This document shows, piece by piece, positions 50,668-60,960 of a stretch of DNA of 64,000 nt. How positions within the stretch are numbered: the stretch's first letter is position 1; every line of letters starts with the position of its first letter. The translations under genes were made by a program, and so were the position numbers. The notes beneath the pieces were generated by a model. That model was not told where the DNA came from. It was given only the letters and a program-made list of their open reading frames with translations, and did no database searches. This DNA comes from Leishmania martiniquensis (taxonomy: Eukaryota > Euglenozoa > Kinetoplastea > Trypanosomatida > Trypanosomatidae), in contig NC_090152.1 of NCBI RefSeq assembly GCF_017916325.1, positions 194,001-258,000 on the forward strand. Direction: 5' to 3'.

Positions 50668-52979
50668 CCATCGCCGGCGCACGCTCATAATGGAAAACGA
50701 AAACTCTACGGCAACGCACCTCTCATTGCAGCGCGTCCTGAGCGTACGCCCGCACACTCGCCCACCACCACCACCACTACAGCCCCGTGCTCCCTTATTG
50801 CCTTGCAGAAACGCGCGTGTTCGCGTGATCAGAGGGTCGGGGGAGGGGGAGGCAGGGGAGGGCCAACAGAGACGACAAACTTCGATGAGAAGAGAAAAAC
50901 GAATGCCAAAATGGAAGGCGACGGAGAACATCAGCGCACACGTGTGCCAACGAGTGTCGAAGACCCTCGCGCATCGAATGGCAACGACGAAAGAAGTCGA
51001 TAGCACATCGACGTGCCCCCAGAAGGTAAAGACACAAACACACACACATACATGCACGACCAGTGTGAACGGAAAGGCACAGAGAAGAGGGGAAGCAGTC
51101 GAGTGGCCCCACGGGTGGAAGGCTGCCGGTGCAGGCGAGAGAGAGGGGGGCCGCAGTCGCACCTTTCTCGGAGAGCAATGCCGCCCATATGTGAGGAAGG
51201 GGAAAGGGAGGCGGGAAGCTAAGACAGTGCAGTGAGAGGCAGGCAACGAGGAGCCACGGCACCATGCTGATACTCAGGCACATTCGCCAGTGTCCATGAG
51301 CTCTTTTTTTTTGGTCGCTGATGTGGCTGTCACCTCTATCCCGCTCGTGTGAAGGGAAGAGAGACGAGGGACAATTTTGCGCGAGCAGAGAGAGAGAGCG
51401 AGATAGGCAGACAGAGATCGCGCATGTCGGCCCTGCGCTGTGTGCGGCGGTGTGCATCTGGCAAGATGCGCCACAATGGCGTCCGCGCACATTTGCCGCA
51501 TGCGCAGCCCATCCCATCAGCGGAAAGCATAGCAGCGATTCGCATCAGCCTTTCAATGACGCATACAAAAAAAAAATTGAAGCGGCGGGGGGGCTCGATG
51601 GAGATTGAATGCATCGCAGCAACAGCAACAACACACAAGAACTAAAAGAGGGGGAGGGAAAGCTAACGGTACCTCATCCACATCCGCCTCCCCTCCCTCT
51701 CTCACGCGCCCACCCTCTCCTCCAGCTCTTCATATACATCGGCTACATTTTTTTCTCTTTGTGTAAGTGCCCCTTCTTGGTCGCCTGCCCCCTGCCCTCT
51801 CTCCCCCCTCGTCGCAGTCGCGTCCCTCACTTTGTCAACGATACGGCAAAAAGGGAAGCGCTGCAGAGGGAAAGAGAGTCGCGGTGGCTGTCTAGGCTTG
51901 GGAAACTGCATCTCACCGCACTCTTGCTTGCAAGCGGACGACCTCCGTTACTTGCCCTCATCTGCTGCGCCTTGTGATACTCCCCACGTGTGTGCGTGAA
52001 ACGTCCATATCTACGAGCGGATGTAGACCGGCGCGCCTCAGTAGCCTCGCCCCCACCCCTGCTAACTTACCTCTGCAGACCCCTTTCTCGCTCTCTATCG
52101 TTCCTTGCTCCCTCCCCTCCCTCCCCTTCCCGCAGGAGCCCCGCCTCACAGGCCGCAGGTGTTCCTCCTAATGCTTTACGCATGCGCGCGGGTGAGTTTG
52201 TCTGCAAAATGGGCGGACCCTTCCGGTCGTTGGCCTTTCCCCCCCCCACCCACCTCCACTGCCCACATCACCCGCCTCCCTCTCTCCCGTCCCGCATCCC
52301 TCGTTGTCATGCAGTGAGAAGTGACGTGAAAGGAGAGGGGCAGAAGGTGCGATACACGCGGTGTGGAGAGGGGGGAAAGAAGTAAGGAAACGGGCACAAC
52401 GCCGTGCTGCCAACACCCGCATGGTGCACCGCTGAGGCGGGAAAGGGAGGGGTATACGGAAGGGACGAAGAGAGAGAGGGGGGGCACCCGCGCGAAAAAG
52501 CAAGCTACATACTCCTCTCACTCTCTCTCGACAGAGCTTGAGCGATATCGCGTGGGCACCAGCGAGAGAGGCGGCATGCATGTCACTGCCCCTTATCTGT
52601 GCAAGTGTTCGCGCATATACGCACCTCTCCCTCCTTACCCCCCCCCGCCCTCTCTCTCACGCGCGCGCATGCCCTCTCCCATCCGGGCCTTTACACAACC
52701 ACAGGCAGCGAATCTTGTTGAAACGGCGGTGAAGAGAAGCGGGCGAGAGAAGTGCGTAGGCGATGCCGTTTCCGCGTCGAACAAAGGAGAGGGGAGGGTG
52801 AGGGTATCAGCACAGCTGCTGCGGTCGTGGAGGAGGGGAGAAGGAAAGGGAAGGGAATGGGAGGGACGAAGGAGGTGCGCGTGCACAAGCGAACAGAGAC
52901 AGAAAGAGAGACAGAGAGGCGCACGAAGATGTATGTCATGGGAATATATGTGTGTATACGTGCGTTCAACAGCAATGCC

Positions 52980-54581
52980 TCACTGCTCATCCTCCACCTC
53001 AAAGGTGCAGTTGCCGCGCATAAAGGTCACGACAGGCCCAATGAGCGCCACACGCTCCGCCTTACGCCCAATCACAATGCCCGTCATGCAGCCACCGCGC
53101 CTGCTGGCCTGGTAGAACTGCAGGCGGTCCCCAACTTGGAAGCTGCCCTTCTGGCGAAGACGCAGCCAGTACGGCAAGATCGACGTGTGCAAAGAACCCG
53201 TCACCGGGTCCTCGTCAATGCCCATCCACGGCGCAAAGAAGCGCGAAACCACATCAGCGGTGCTGGCCGGCCCTATCATCATGTGATGCTCATTGAGGGC
53301 CGTCACGCCGAGGCCCTTGACGGGGCCCATCACACCCGGCTGCTCCTTGAGGGCCTGCGCGAAGCCAGGTGAGCTAAAAGCGAGGCGCAGAGACTCCCAC
53401 ACGGGTCGGCACTCCAGCACGTTATGCGGTGTGGACAGGCGCGCCACATAGTAGCCAGTAGACTTGGAGTAAGCAATGTCCTCCACACACTCGGCGCCGT
53501 AGGCCAGCCCGAGCGCCGCCGCCAAGTCGCTGCAGAAGTCATTCGGCACGTGCTCCTTGACCGACACTGCCTCCGTCATGGGAAAGTGCACCTCGTACAT
53601 GTCGGGAGGGCAGGCGTAGCTATGCAGGGTCAAGCCGCCCGCTTTGGTGTTGGCGTCAGCCTTGCGGCGCACGCTGATGACGCCAGACTCGGTCACAAAG
53701 CAGATGACGTCTGTCTGTGCTGGCACAAAGAATTCCATGGGGATATGCGACACGAGGTGGCGCGTATTTTCTGACTGAACCAGTCGGGAGGCCTCGAAGA
53801 TCGCGTGCCCCGCGGCAAAAGTAGCGTGGCCACACAGCGGCACCTCCTTCGTCGGGGTGAACCATCGCAAGCCAAACCACTGCGTGTGCATGCGGCGCGG
53901 GCGGCGGCCCATCTCGCCGCCCGCAATCATGGAGTTGGATGCTCGGGCGTAGAAGAAACTCATACTTGAATTCGCCATGGAGAAGCTCGAGCTGGGCAGC
54001 AAGCCAGGCGATGGCGGCGACGCAATGCTGCTCAGCATCTTCGCCGAGTGCAAAGGGTTCTGGCTCACTTCCATGGCATGCGGCGTCGACCCCGGCTGCC
54101 GCTCTTGGGCCGACATCACGGGTGCCTCGTCATCCTCCGTGACGGCCATGCTCATGCGGCGACGCTCCTCGTTGTCGTGCTTTACCTTCTCCTCATACTC
54201 CGTTTCGAACTCATGGCACTTATGCATGATCTGCTCGTGAATGGTGCGGATGCGTGATGCGGGCAGGCGGTAGACGAACGCGGTCTCCGACAGGTTCATC
54301 TCCTTCGACACTTGCTGGAAGGCGCGCCCCATCTTGGCGTTGCGCTCTACCGCGTACTTCTCGGTCGCCGTCTGGCGGTCCTTCTCCGTTACTTTTGTGT
54401 CCTGCGTCTCCGGCTCACCACGGCCTAGGCTGGCCTCGAGACTGCTCACAGCCGACCACTCCATGCAGTACACCGAGGTCGGCACAAAGCAAACGGCGGC
54501 CGGGTTGCCTTTGAAGCGGTCCGCCGTAAAGGCGTCGCACACCATTATCGGTGTGGACACGGCGACGTGGTGCGGATCCAT
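52980..54581 (-). CDS. PhzF-family (phenazine-biosynthesis-like) isomerase/epimerase-like protein
   Basis: A protein of 533 residues from ATG 54581. All PhzF family motifs are present in order: VCDAFTADRFKGNPAAVC (14-31), MNLSETAFV (95-103) with the presumed catalytic acid E99, LRWFTPTKEVPLCGHATFA (238-256), and GIDEDPVTGSLH (about 452-463). The family has two alpha/beta barrel-like halves that pack a proton-relay site between them. Members isomerise small carboxylates; the substrate here cannot be predicted. Typical members are about 260-300 residues. The excess is in two insertions, about 45-85 and 110-228, the second highly charged then Ser/Met-rich. Both fall between core strands of the N-terminal half, so they are probably surface loops. 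No targeting signal is evident, which suggests the cytosol. A second in-frame Met is at residue 13, just before the first motif. Confidence 0.9.
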   Translation of the reverse strand: MDPHHVAVSTPIMVCDAFTADRFKGNPAAVCFVPTSVYCMEWSAVSSLEASLGRGEPETQDTKVTEKDRQTATEKYAVERNAKMGRAFQQVSKEMNLSETAFVYRLPASRIRTIHEQIMHKCHEFETEYEEKVKHDNEERRRMSMAVTEDDEAPVMSAQERQPGSTPHAMEVSQNPLHSAKMLSSIASPPSPGLLPSSSFSMANSSMSFFYARASNSMIAGGEMGRRPRRMHTQWFGLRWFTPTKEVPLCGHATFAAGHAIFEASRLVQSENTRHLVSHIPMEFFVPAQTDVICFVTESGVISVRRKADANTKAGGLTLHSYACPPDMYEVHFPMTEAVSVKEHVPNDFCSDLAAALGLAYGAECVEDIAYSKSTGYYVARLSTPHNVLECRPVWESLRLAFSSPGFAQALKEQPGVMGPVKGLGVTALNEHHMMIGPASTADVVSRFFAPWMGIDEDPVTGSLHTSILPYWLRLRQKGSFQVGDRLQFYQASRRGGCMTGIVIGRKAERVALIGPVVTFMRGNCTFEVEDEQ

Positions 54582-54631
54582 CGCGCTTTTCTCCGTGTCT
54601 CGAAGGCGTCGCTGCTACCGCGGCAAAGGCG

Positions 54632-54676
54632 CTTATATTTGTGCGGCGCGAATAGAAGGAGGGGAGGGGGAAGGGC
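54632..54676 (-). promoter_or_regulatory. Candidate trans-splice acceptor for the PhzF-like gene
   Basis: A CCCTTCCCCCTCCCCTCCTTC tract on the minus strand (about 54676-54655) is followed, after a short AT-rich stretch, by the first AG at 54633-54632. The 5' UTR would be about 50 nt. Confidence 0.6.
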
Positions 54677-57349
54677 ACGAGGCTTTCGTGAGTCACCAAG
54701 AGATCCAGAAAAAAGAAGAGGCACACGCGCGCCCGAGCACACCGAGGAACAGGCGCGGAGCTCGATGAGGCGCGGCACTGTGAGAAAAGGGGGAGAGGGG
54801 AGGTGATGAGAGCGAAATCGAAGGAAGATGAGGACCACGGCGTGTGTCAGTGGGGTGCCTGACCCCCCTTTTTGTTGCTGCTGTTGTTTTAGTTCGCCGT
54901 TTCACGTCGCTGAGAAGGACCCGGAGATGCAGACAGAGAGCACAAGAGAGAGAGGGAGGGGGGAAGAATTTTGTGTGTGTGTGTGTGTCAGTCGCCACAT
55001 ATACGAAAAAAAAAATGACGAGAAGCAAAAGTGGTGTGAAGACGTACGCCTGCGAGGGTGAGCAGCGCTGCTGGGGATCGGCGGTCAGTTATAAAAAAGA
55101 AGGCGGAAGACGAAGAAAAGAGGGGGGAGGGGGATGAGACTGCACAAAGAGGCTGATGCAACGCTGGGCAAGGTGGTCGCGGCTGGGCGTGCGTTCAGTG
55201 AAAAGGCACCCCCTTTTTTTTTGGAGGGGAGGGGGGATGAAAGGAAAGCGGTAAGCGTGAGAACAGAGGCAAAGGCTCCTGGGGTGATGTCAGCATGTGG
55301 ATATCGGCATGAGTGCACGTACGCGCAGAGTGTTCATGGTGTGTGCATGTCCGCGGGTCGGATGAAGGGAGACGGTGCCGATGAAAGAAAAGGGGCAGAA
55401 AAAAGCACACGGAAAGGGGCGAACCGGCGACGGAGGCGAGAGGAGGAGGCAGAAGGAGAGTGGAAGAGTCAGACACGCGCAGGTCGTGTGTGTCTGTGTG
55501 TGTGTGAGTGAGCGGCGCGTATTAGCGGCTTTCCTTTCTCTTCATCGTTGTCCTTGTTGCAGCAGCAGCAGCTGCTGCTCCTCCGGCTCTGAGTGGTGCG
55601 ATGGGGATGCAAGGCTGCACGCTCCTGCAACCACAGTCGCAGCAGCGGTGGCGGTGAGACAGCCATGCGGGAAGCGCATCCGTGAGGAGCTCCGCACAGA
55701 GAGAGCGCAGGTGGCTGGTGAAAGGAGAGAAGGTGATGCGCACATCGCGCCTCCGCTTATTTATTTACTTTTTCTTTTGTTGTACTTATCGATTCTGCAG
55801 AGACCTCCGTTGCCATCGGTCACCCGTGCGCACTGATGTGAAGACAGTGCGGGTTCGGTGCGAGTGATGCCGGCTGCGTGCGAGGCCTTGACGTTGCGCT
55901 TCGTTAGCTTCCTCAGTCCCTCTCGAGGCTGAGAGTGCAAGAGAGAGAGAGCGCTGAAACGGAGAGGCGCATGTGACGACAGTTCGCGTAGGCGCACCTT
56001 GAGTCCTCGGAAAGAGGGAGGAGGGGGCGCGGGCGGGGGCGGCAGACGGACTCTGCCTCCATCGTCCATCGTTCACCCTCGATTCATGTCATCCCATCGC
56101 CTCCCTTCACACATACACACACACACATACACTGCATCCGTATCTTCAGCCTGTCGATGCGCGCGCGCGTACACATGTGTGCCGGACCAGAACATCAACC
56201 GAAAACCGCACACAATAGAAGGCAGGACGAGTGCAACAGCACAGCACGTCAGTGGCCCAGAGAGAGAGAGGGGGGAGAAAGGAGATAAAAGCGGCGCACA
56301 TGAGGAGCAGACGCGCGTAATGAGACGAGAGACGTCCACCAGAGAGAGAAACAAAAAAGTAAAAGAGGGAAGAGAGCGCGAGGAAGGGCGGAGGCGCGCA
56401 CTCTTCTGTGTGTTAACATCGACGGCGATACCGCAGCCACGCAGAGAGGCAGGAGGGGTGGGAGAGTGAAGAGGCCCGAAGAGGCAGACGCCAGTACATT
56501 CCTGAGGAGATGGAAGGCAGCATATGCAGACATGTGTAGGTATCATCGCTTCAGCGAGCAGGGGGGACAGGTGGAAAGTGAATGTACATCTATTACTCCC
56601 CCTCCCTCCCTCCCCTCTCCTCCACCCTACCTGCTGCACCTTCCTCAGCAAGTGAGTGCTGCCTTCTCCGGCCCGACGGGGACGCGGCGTGACTGCGTGT
56701 GAGCGACGGTGGTAGAGAGGTACGCGAGAACAGCAGCTGAGAGGGACGGAGTGAGCGAGGCGGAGCATGCGGTGCAAACAGAAGCGAAAGAGAGAGAGAC
56801 AGGAAAAGTTACCAAACACACGAACACAGGCGAGAAGAGCGTCAAGCACACCTGCGTTCCAAAATGCACACACACGCGTACGGAGTGTGGGCATGCCTGT
56901 GTGTGTGTGTGTGTGTGTGCACGTTACACGCTGCAGCAGGTGCTCCCCGCCTCGCGGTGGCACCGCGAACGAAGCGTAGCTCGACAAAAATAAGAAGAGG
57001 GGGACAGTACCAAAGGTAACACGGGCGAGGAGGAGGGAGGGGGGTAAGAGATTCAGCCGCCAACGCTGTGAGCTACATGCTTTCCACGAGCGCGCCTGCT
57101 CACATCAACCGTGAGAGCGAAGAGAAAGAAGAGGACGACTTCGCTCACGCGCAAGCGCGAGGACGCCAAATAAATTTTAAAGCGAAGAAAGGGGATGAGC
57201 GTTCGCCTCTTTGGATGCCTGCTACCTGCACAGGGCACCCGCGGCGACACACATACATACAGAGAGACGGAGAGGCACACGCGTTCAAAGATGCGAGCCA
57301 TGCAGGAAAACCAATGAGCCCCTCCTACTACTCCGTGTCTCTTTCGCTG
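54677..57349. other. 2.7-kb intergenic/untranslated region
   Basis: No convincing gene. Contents: (GT)n at about 54973-54988 and 55486-55506, a CAGCAG run at about 55560-55578, CA runs at about 56108-56131, and (GT)n at about 56898-56920. A minus-strand open frame at 56073-56987 is a translation of these repeats and C/T tracts. The 3' UTR of the kinase gene lies here. Confidence 0.6.
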
Positions 57350-60300
57350 TCACTCTGCCGACAACTCTCTCTGTGATGGCGGCGACAGCGGCACCTCCTC
57401 CAGCGCATGGTCAGGGCACGTCAGCCACTCATGCGCCAGCAGCTCTTCCGCAGTGGAGCGCTGCCTTGCATCACGCTGGAAGCACCTCTCGAAGAAATCA
57501 AGAAGCATCGATGGGCACTTCTTTGGCACTCCGCTCGGCATTCCGCTCTCTTTGCTGATGCGATACATAATTTGAAAGATGTTCGTGCCAGTGATGCCCC
57601 ACGGTTCGCGGCCCAGCAGCTCTAGCACTAAGCAGCCGACCGACCAAACGTCTGCCGCGCCTGTGTAGCTCCCCTCCCCTTGCAGCACCTCCGGCGCCAT
57701 AAAGAACGGTGACCCCACCATTGTGTGGTACATGGCGGCACGTGCGGCCGCCGCCTCCGGTTGCTTTGGTGCCGCCGCCGCCGCTGCCACCGGCGCTTCG
57801 CCTGGAGGTCGTGCGCCCGACATGGCTTGCAGCGTCGCTGGGCCCAGTCGCTTACTACATCCGAAATCCGCGAGCTTCGCCTCGCCCATGGCAGAGATGA
57901 GCACATTGTCGCACTTGATGTCGCGATGCACGACGCTCTGCGCGTGCAGGTAGGCCAACCCCTCTAGCACCTGCCGCGTGTAGGAGCGCACGAGCGAGAT
58001 GCTGAACGGCTCCTTGGCCTTCAAGAACTTTCGCCGCAGGGAGGAAAGGCTGCCACCGTGGCATAGCTCGAGAAAGACCTCCATCTGCTCGTTGCCTGCT
58101 GGCAGCACGCGCGTCTGGCAGCCGTAGTAGGCGACAATGTTCTTGTGCTTCAACGAGCGCATGAGATTGATCTCCGTCTTTAGCGCCCGCACCGCCTCCG
58201 CGTCCTCGCAGTAGTCGAGGGGAAACTCCTGTACCTTCACCGCCAGCATCTTTCCATCTTGGGTGATGCCCTCATACACCGTGCCGAAGGAGCCCTTGCC
58301 CAGCACGCTCATGCGCCGCCAGTCTACCAGCTTTGTCTCCTCAAGGCGGAACGTGTTCGCAAGATTGCTGGCCAAGGTCTCGTTGAACTGCAGCGACACA
58401 CTCTCCGGGGAGGCAGCAGGCCGATCGGAGCAGTGCCCATGAGTGGCATAATACTCGTAGCGGCAGGAAGCACTACCCGCACCTCCCCCTCCGTTGTCAG
58501 CGCTGTTCACCGTGCTCGTCAGCATCGTCCTCACAAAGGGCGAGCCAGCCCCTCCTGGCGAGGTACGGTCGCTTGCGAACCGATCCACTGGAAGCCCGCC
58601 TTTCACCGAAAACGAGCTGGACGAGAGCAGCTGCTGCTGATGGGTGCCGTCGCCACCATCGCTCCCGATGCCTTGCGGGTGGAGTGAAAAATGCCGCTGT
58701 TGCTCGAACTCTCGGCGATGCTCAGTGTAGTACGCGTTGGAGTGGCGCACATAGAGCCGAAGCACGCCGCCACTGCTCTTGCCGTCATCCTCGAGGTGGC
58801 CGCCCGCGCTGCCGGGCAACGCGACCGTCGCGCCCTGTCCAAGGGGTGCGGAGAAGGACTTGGCGGCGTAGAAGGAGGACATCTGCCTCTGGCCTGCGTT
58901 CAAGCTCATGGCTCGCGTGTGGATATGGCCACTCGTGCCTACCTCATCACCCGCCGCGCACATTCCACAGCCACTCGCGCTCTGGTCACAGCAGCAGCGG
59001 TGCGAGTGCGGCGCCGCGGACGACGACGGCGGAGAGGCGTTCGGGCGGGGGGTGCTCTTGAGGCTCTCCTTACCCGCCATCATAGCATCCGTAAACGCGT
59101 CAAGCAGCTGGCCAAAGTCCTCCTCTGTGTCGATGTCGACGCGGTCACCGCACTGGTCAATGCAGTACATGTCGAAGTCGGTCACCTTTTGGAAACCGAA
59201 GCGTGACATCACCTCCCTGACGAAGCGGCGGAAGCCGTGATGTGAGCGATCGGCGAAGATGACCTTAACGTTCACGTCACCCTCTCGGGACACCTTTGCG
59301 CGAATCTGCTGCGTAGTCGTCTCCCTCACGGCCGTGGTCGAGTCGCGCTTCGCCTCGTTGCCGTTCGGCGTTGTCTTTCTCTGTGGCTTTCTGCTGCCGA
59401 AAGAGGTCGAGATCGTCGAAGAGCCGGAAGAAGAGGAAGCCGTCGAAGCATCGTTGTCTTCTTCGTCTTTGCCGTCATTAGCGCTGCTGCTGTCGGTGTC
59501 CATGTCCTCCTCGTCTGACGCAGCGCCGTCTTCACAGTTATCATCGTCGCTCCCCTCGTCGCTATCCTCTTCATCGTCCTCCTCATCGTCGCTACAAGTC
59601 TCGTCGGCATCCTCCTCGCCAGCTACCTGAGCCGCAGCGCGTCGCTCAGGGGCCCTGCCGAGTTCACCGGCCGCCCTCCCAATCACCGCCGTCGCGCTCC
59701 CCTCGGCCCCTCCGGCGCGCTGCGCGGCGGTGCTATGCAAAGGGCCCGCCAGTGCATGACTGTGTGCTTGTCGAGCCTCGATGACATCACCGCTACCGGT
59801 GTGGGCGACAGTGACGGCTCGACCTGTCCGCTTCTTATCGTGCAAAGTTTCCCCGGTCAGTGTGGGCGAGGAGGAGGCTGTGGCGCACACCTGCGGCGAC
59901 GTTCGATCTTCAGGCGTCCTAATAAGGCTCGCGGAGGCGCGTGAGGGAAAGTGACGCGGGTCTGTGCGGCTCCATGTCTTTTGCAGCGCCGACCGAAGAG
60001 GTGAGTGTGCACCGTGCTGAGCCTCAGAGACCACGCCAGCCAGCGAGCGCAAGGCAGGAAGCGCGTCTGCGACTGCAGCTGCTACGTCACCGCTGCTCCG
60101 CTCACTGTGGATGGAAACGGTAAAGGTGTGAGCGGCGGCAGGGGCGGTGGTTGACCGCAAGTCTGGTGTGCCCCCTTTGGGCTGCCTACCATCATCTCTG
60201 CCACGATCCCTGTCGCTGAGCAGGGCGGGGAGGTGATGTCCAACGCTGCTGCGCTTGCCGCTCTTCTTTGTGGCAGGCGCGGCGAGGCTGCGACGGCCTG

Positions 60301-60853
60301 CGTTTGCGCGCCTCCCTGGCGCCAAGCCGACCTTGGACGATGATATCTCGGGTGTTGTCGTCTGTGCTGAGGGAGAGGCACAAGTGGAGTGCATGCCCCG
60401 CGGATTGGCCCCAGCGGCGGAGAGGGACTTCGCGGTCGAGGCCACGGCCGAGTTACTTGCGGCACGACTCTTCGCACCTGCGCCGCTCGCTCCGGGCGGC
60501 AGCAGAGATGCGGGCGAGGTGCGTGGGGGCAGGGGTGACAGGGAGTGCATAGCCGCAGTCTTGGGCATCGCGCTCGAGGCACCCGACGGCGGTGATGCAA
60601 GCTCATCCTTTTTTTCTGGGGTCGACGCGAAAGCTTTCGCCGAGTCGTTTCCTTTCACAGGGATGAAGGGGACGGTACTGCGTCTTTGCCCCCGACTGCA
60701 CTCCAGCACCGCGGCCACTGTCGCCGCCCCGATCTCGGATGAGGTCGAGACTGGCTTCACACGCCTCCTAGGAGGCGCCCCCAACCTGTGTGCCGCTGAT
60801 GACGAGGAGGCTACAGGCGCGACCTTCGTCGGCTCCTCGGGCCCGCGGCGCAT
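57350..60853 (-). CDS. STE11/MEKK-type protein kinase with PB1 domain
   Basis: A protein of 1,167 residues from ATG 60853 (MRRGPEEPTKVAP); the upstream frame extends only to a TTG at 60946. Residues 1-400 are Ser/Ala-rich and disordered, followed by a strongly acidic Asp/Glu/Ser tract (about 408-468). A PB1 domain at about 521-594 starts DVNVKVIFADRSHHGF and contains the acidic OPCA-type motif (YCIDQCGDRVDIDTEED), so it can pair with a basic PB1 partner. The kinase domain spans about 844-1151: glycine loop GKGSFG, VAIK-type Lys (LAVKVQ, near 871), catalytic HRDIKCDN (near 976), DFGCS (near 997), and GSPFFMAPE with a preceding Thr. The sequence around these is MEKK-like. An Ala/Pro-rich insertion of about 35 residues splits the activation segment between DFG and APE. 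It is expected to act at the top of a MAP-kinase cascade; the substrate is unknown. Confidence 0.92.
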   Translation of the reverse strand: MRRGPEEPTKVAPVASSSSAAHRLGAPPRRRVKPVSTSSEIGAATVAAVLECSRGQRRSTVPFIPVKGNDSAKAFASTPEKKDELASPPSGASSAMPKTAAMHSLSPLPPRTSPASLLPPGASGAGAKSRAASNSAVASTAKSLSAAGANPRGMHSTCASPSAQTTTPEISSSKVGLAPGRRANAGRRSLAAPATKKSGKRSSVGHHLPALLSDRDRGRDDGRQPKGGTPDLRSTTAPAAAHTFTVSIHSERSSGDVAAAVADALPALRSLAGVVSEAQHGAHSPLRSALQKTWSRTDPRHFPSRASASLIRTPEDRTSPQVCATASSSPTLTGETLHDKKRTGRAVTVAHTGSGDVIEARQAHSHALAGPLHSTAAQRAGGAEGSATAVIGRAAGELGRAPERRAAAQVAGEEDADETCSDDEEDDEEDSDEGSDDDNCEDGAASDEEDMDTDSSSANDGKDEEDNDASTASSSSGSSTISTSFGSRKPQRKTTPNGNEAKRDSTTAVRETTTQQIRAKVSREGDVNVKVIFADRSHHGFRRFVREVMSRFGFQKVTDFDMYCIDQCGDRVDIDTEEDFGQLLDAFTDAMMAGKESLKSTPRPNASPPSSSAAPHSHRCCCDQSASGCGMCAAGDEVGTSGHIHTRAMSLNAGQRQMSSFYAAKSFSAPLGQGATVALPGSAGGHLEDDGKSSGGVLRLYVRHSNAYYTEHRREFEQQRHFSLHPQGIGSDGGDGTHQQQLLSSSSFSVKGGLPVDRFASDRTSPGGAGSPFVRTMLTSTVNSADNGGGGAGSASCRYEYYATHGHCSDRPAASPESVSLQFNETLASNLANTFRLEETKLVDWRRMSVLGKGSFGTVYEGITQDGKMLAVKVQEFPLDYCEDAEAVRALKTEINLMRSLKHKNIVAYYGCQTRVLPAGNEQMEVFLELCHGGSLSSLRRKFLKAKEPFSISLVRSYTRQVLEGLAYLHAQSVVHRDIKCDNVLISAMGEAKLADFGCSKRLGPATLQAMSGARPPGEAPVAAAAAAPKQPEAAAARAAMYHTMVGSPFFMAPEVLQGEGSYTGAADVWSVGCLVLELLGREPWGITGTNIFQIMYRISKESGMPSGVPKKCPSMLLDFFERCFQRDARQRSTAEELLAHEWLTCPDHALEEVPLSPPSQRELSAE

Positions 60854-60930
60854 CTGGCAACGAGGAGCAGCGACGCACGGCAGAGGGTGGAGCGACCTCA
60901 GAAAAGGGGGCTCCCAACGCAGATGCGCAG

Positions 60931-60960
60931 CTGTGTTTATGTGCAAAATAGCGGAGTAAA
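60931..60960 (-). promoter_or_regulatory. Possible trans-splice acceptor for the kinase gene
   Basis: The minus-strand run TTTACTCCGCTATTTTGC is followed by ACACAG with AG at 60932-60931, 77 nt before the ATG at 60853. The tract is short. A second pyrimidine stretch with CAG directly before the ATG is an alternative. Confidence 0.35.

Larger units (their letters stand above)
48591..52979. other. 4.4-kb gene-less stretch
   Basis: No open frame here has gene-like composition. It contains (TA)9 at about 48904-48922, CA runs at about 49025-49037 and 49429-49455, a purine tract at 49270-49292, a long-range inverted repeat with arms at 50327-50354 and 50640-50667, and pyrimidine tracts on the plus strand at 51675-51730 and 52080-52310. 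It must include the 5' UTR of the giant gene and the 3' UTR of the PhzF-like gene. Confidence 0.6.

Noticed and set aside
50398..51517. Minus-strand open frames of 282 and 240 codons
   Set aside because: Same low-complexity Cys/Val/Pro/Ser composition from C/T and GT tracts; they overlap each other in different frames.
56073..56987. Minus-strand open frame of 304 codons
   Set aside because: Consists of translated C/T tracts and (CA)n repeats (THTHTHT, CVCVC), with no conserved-looking segment.
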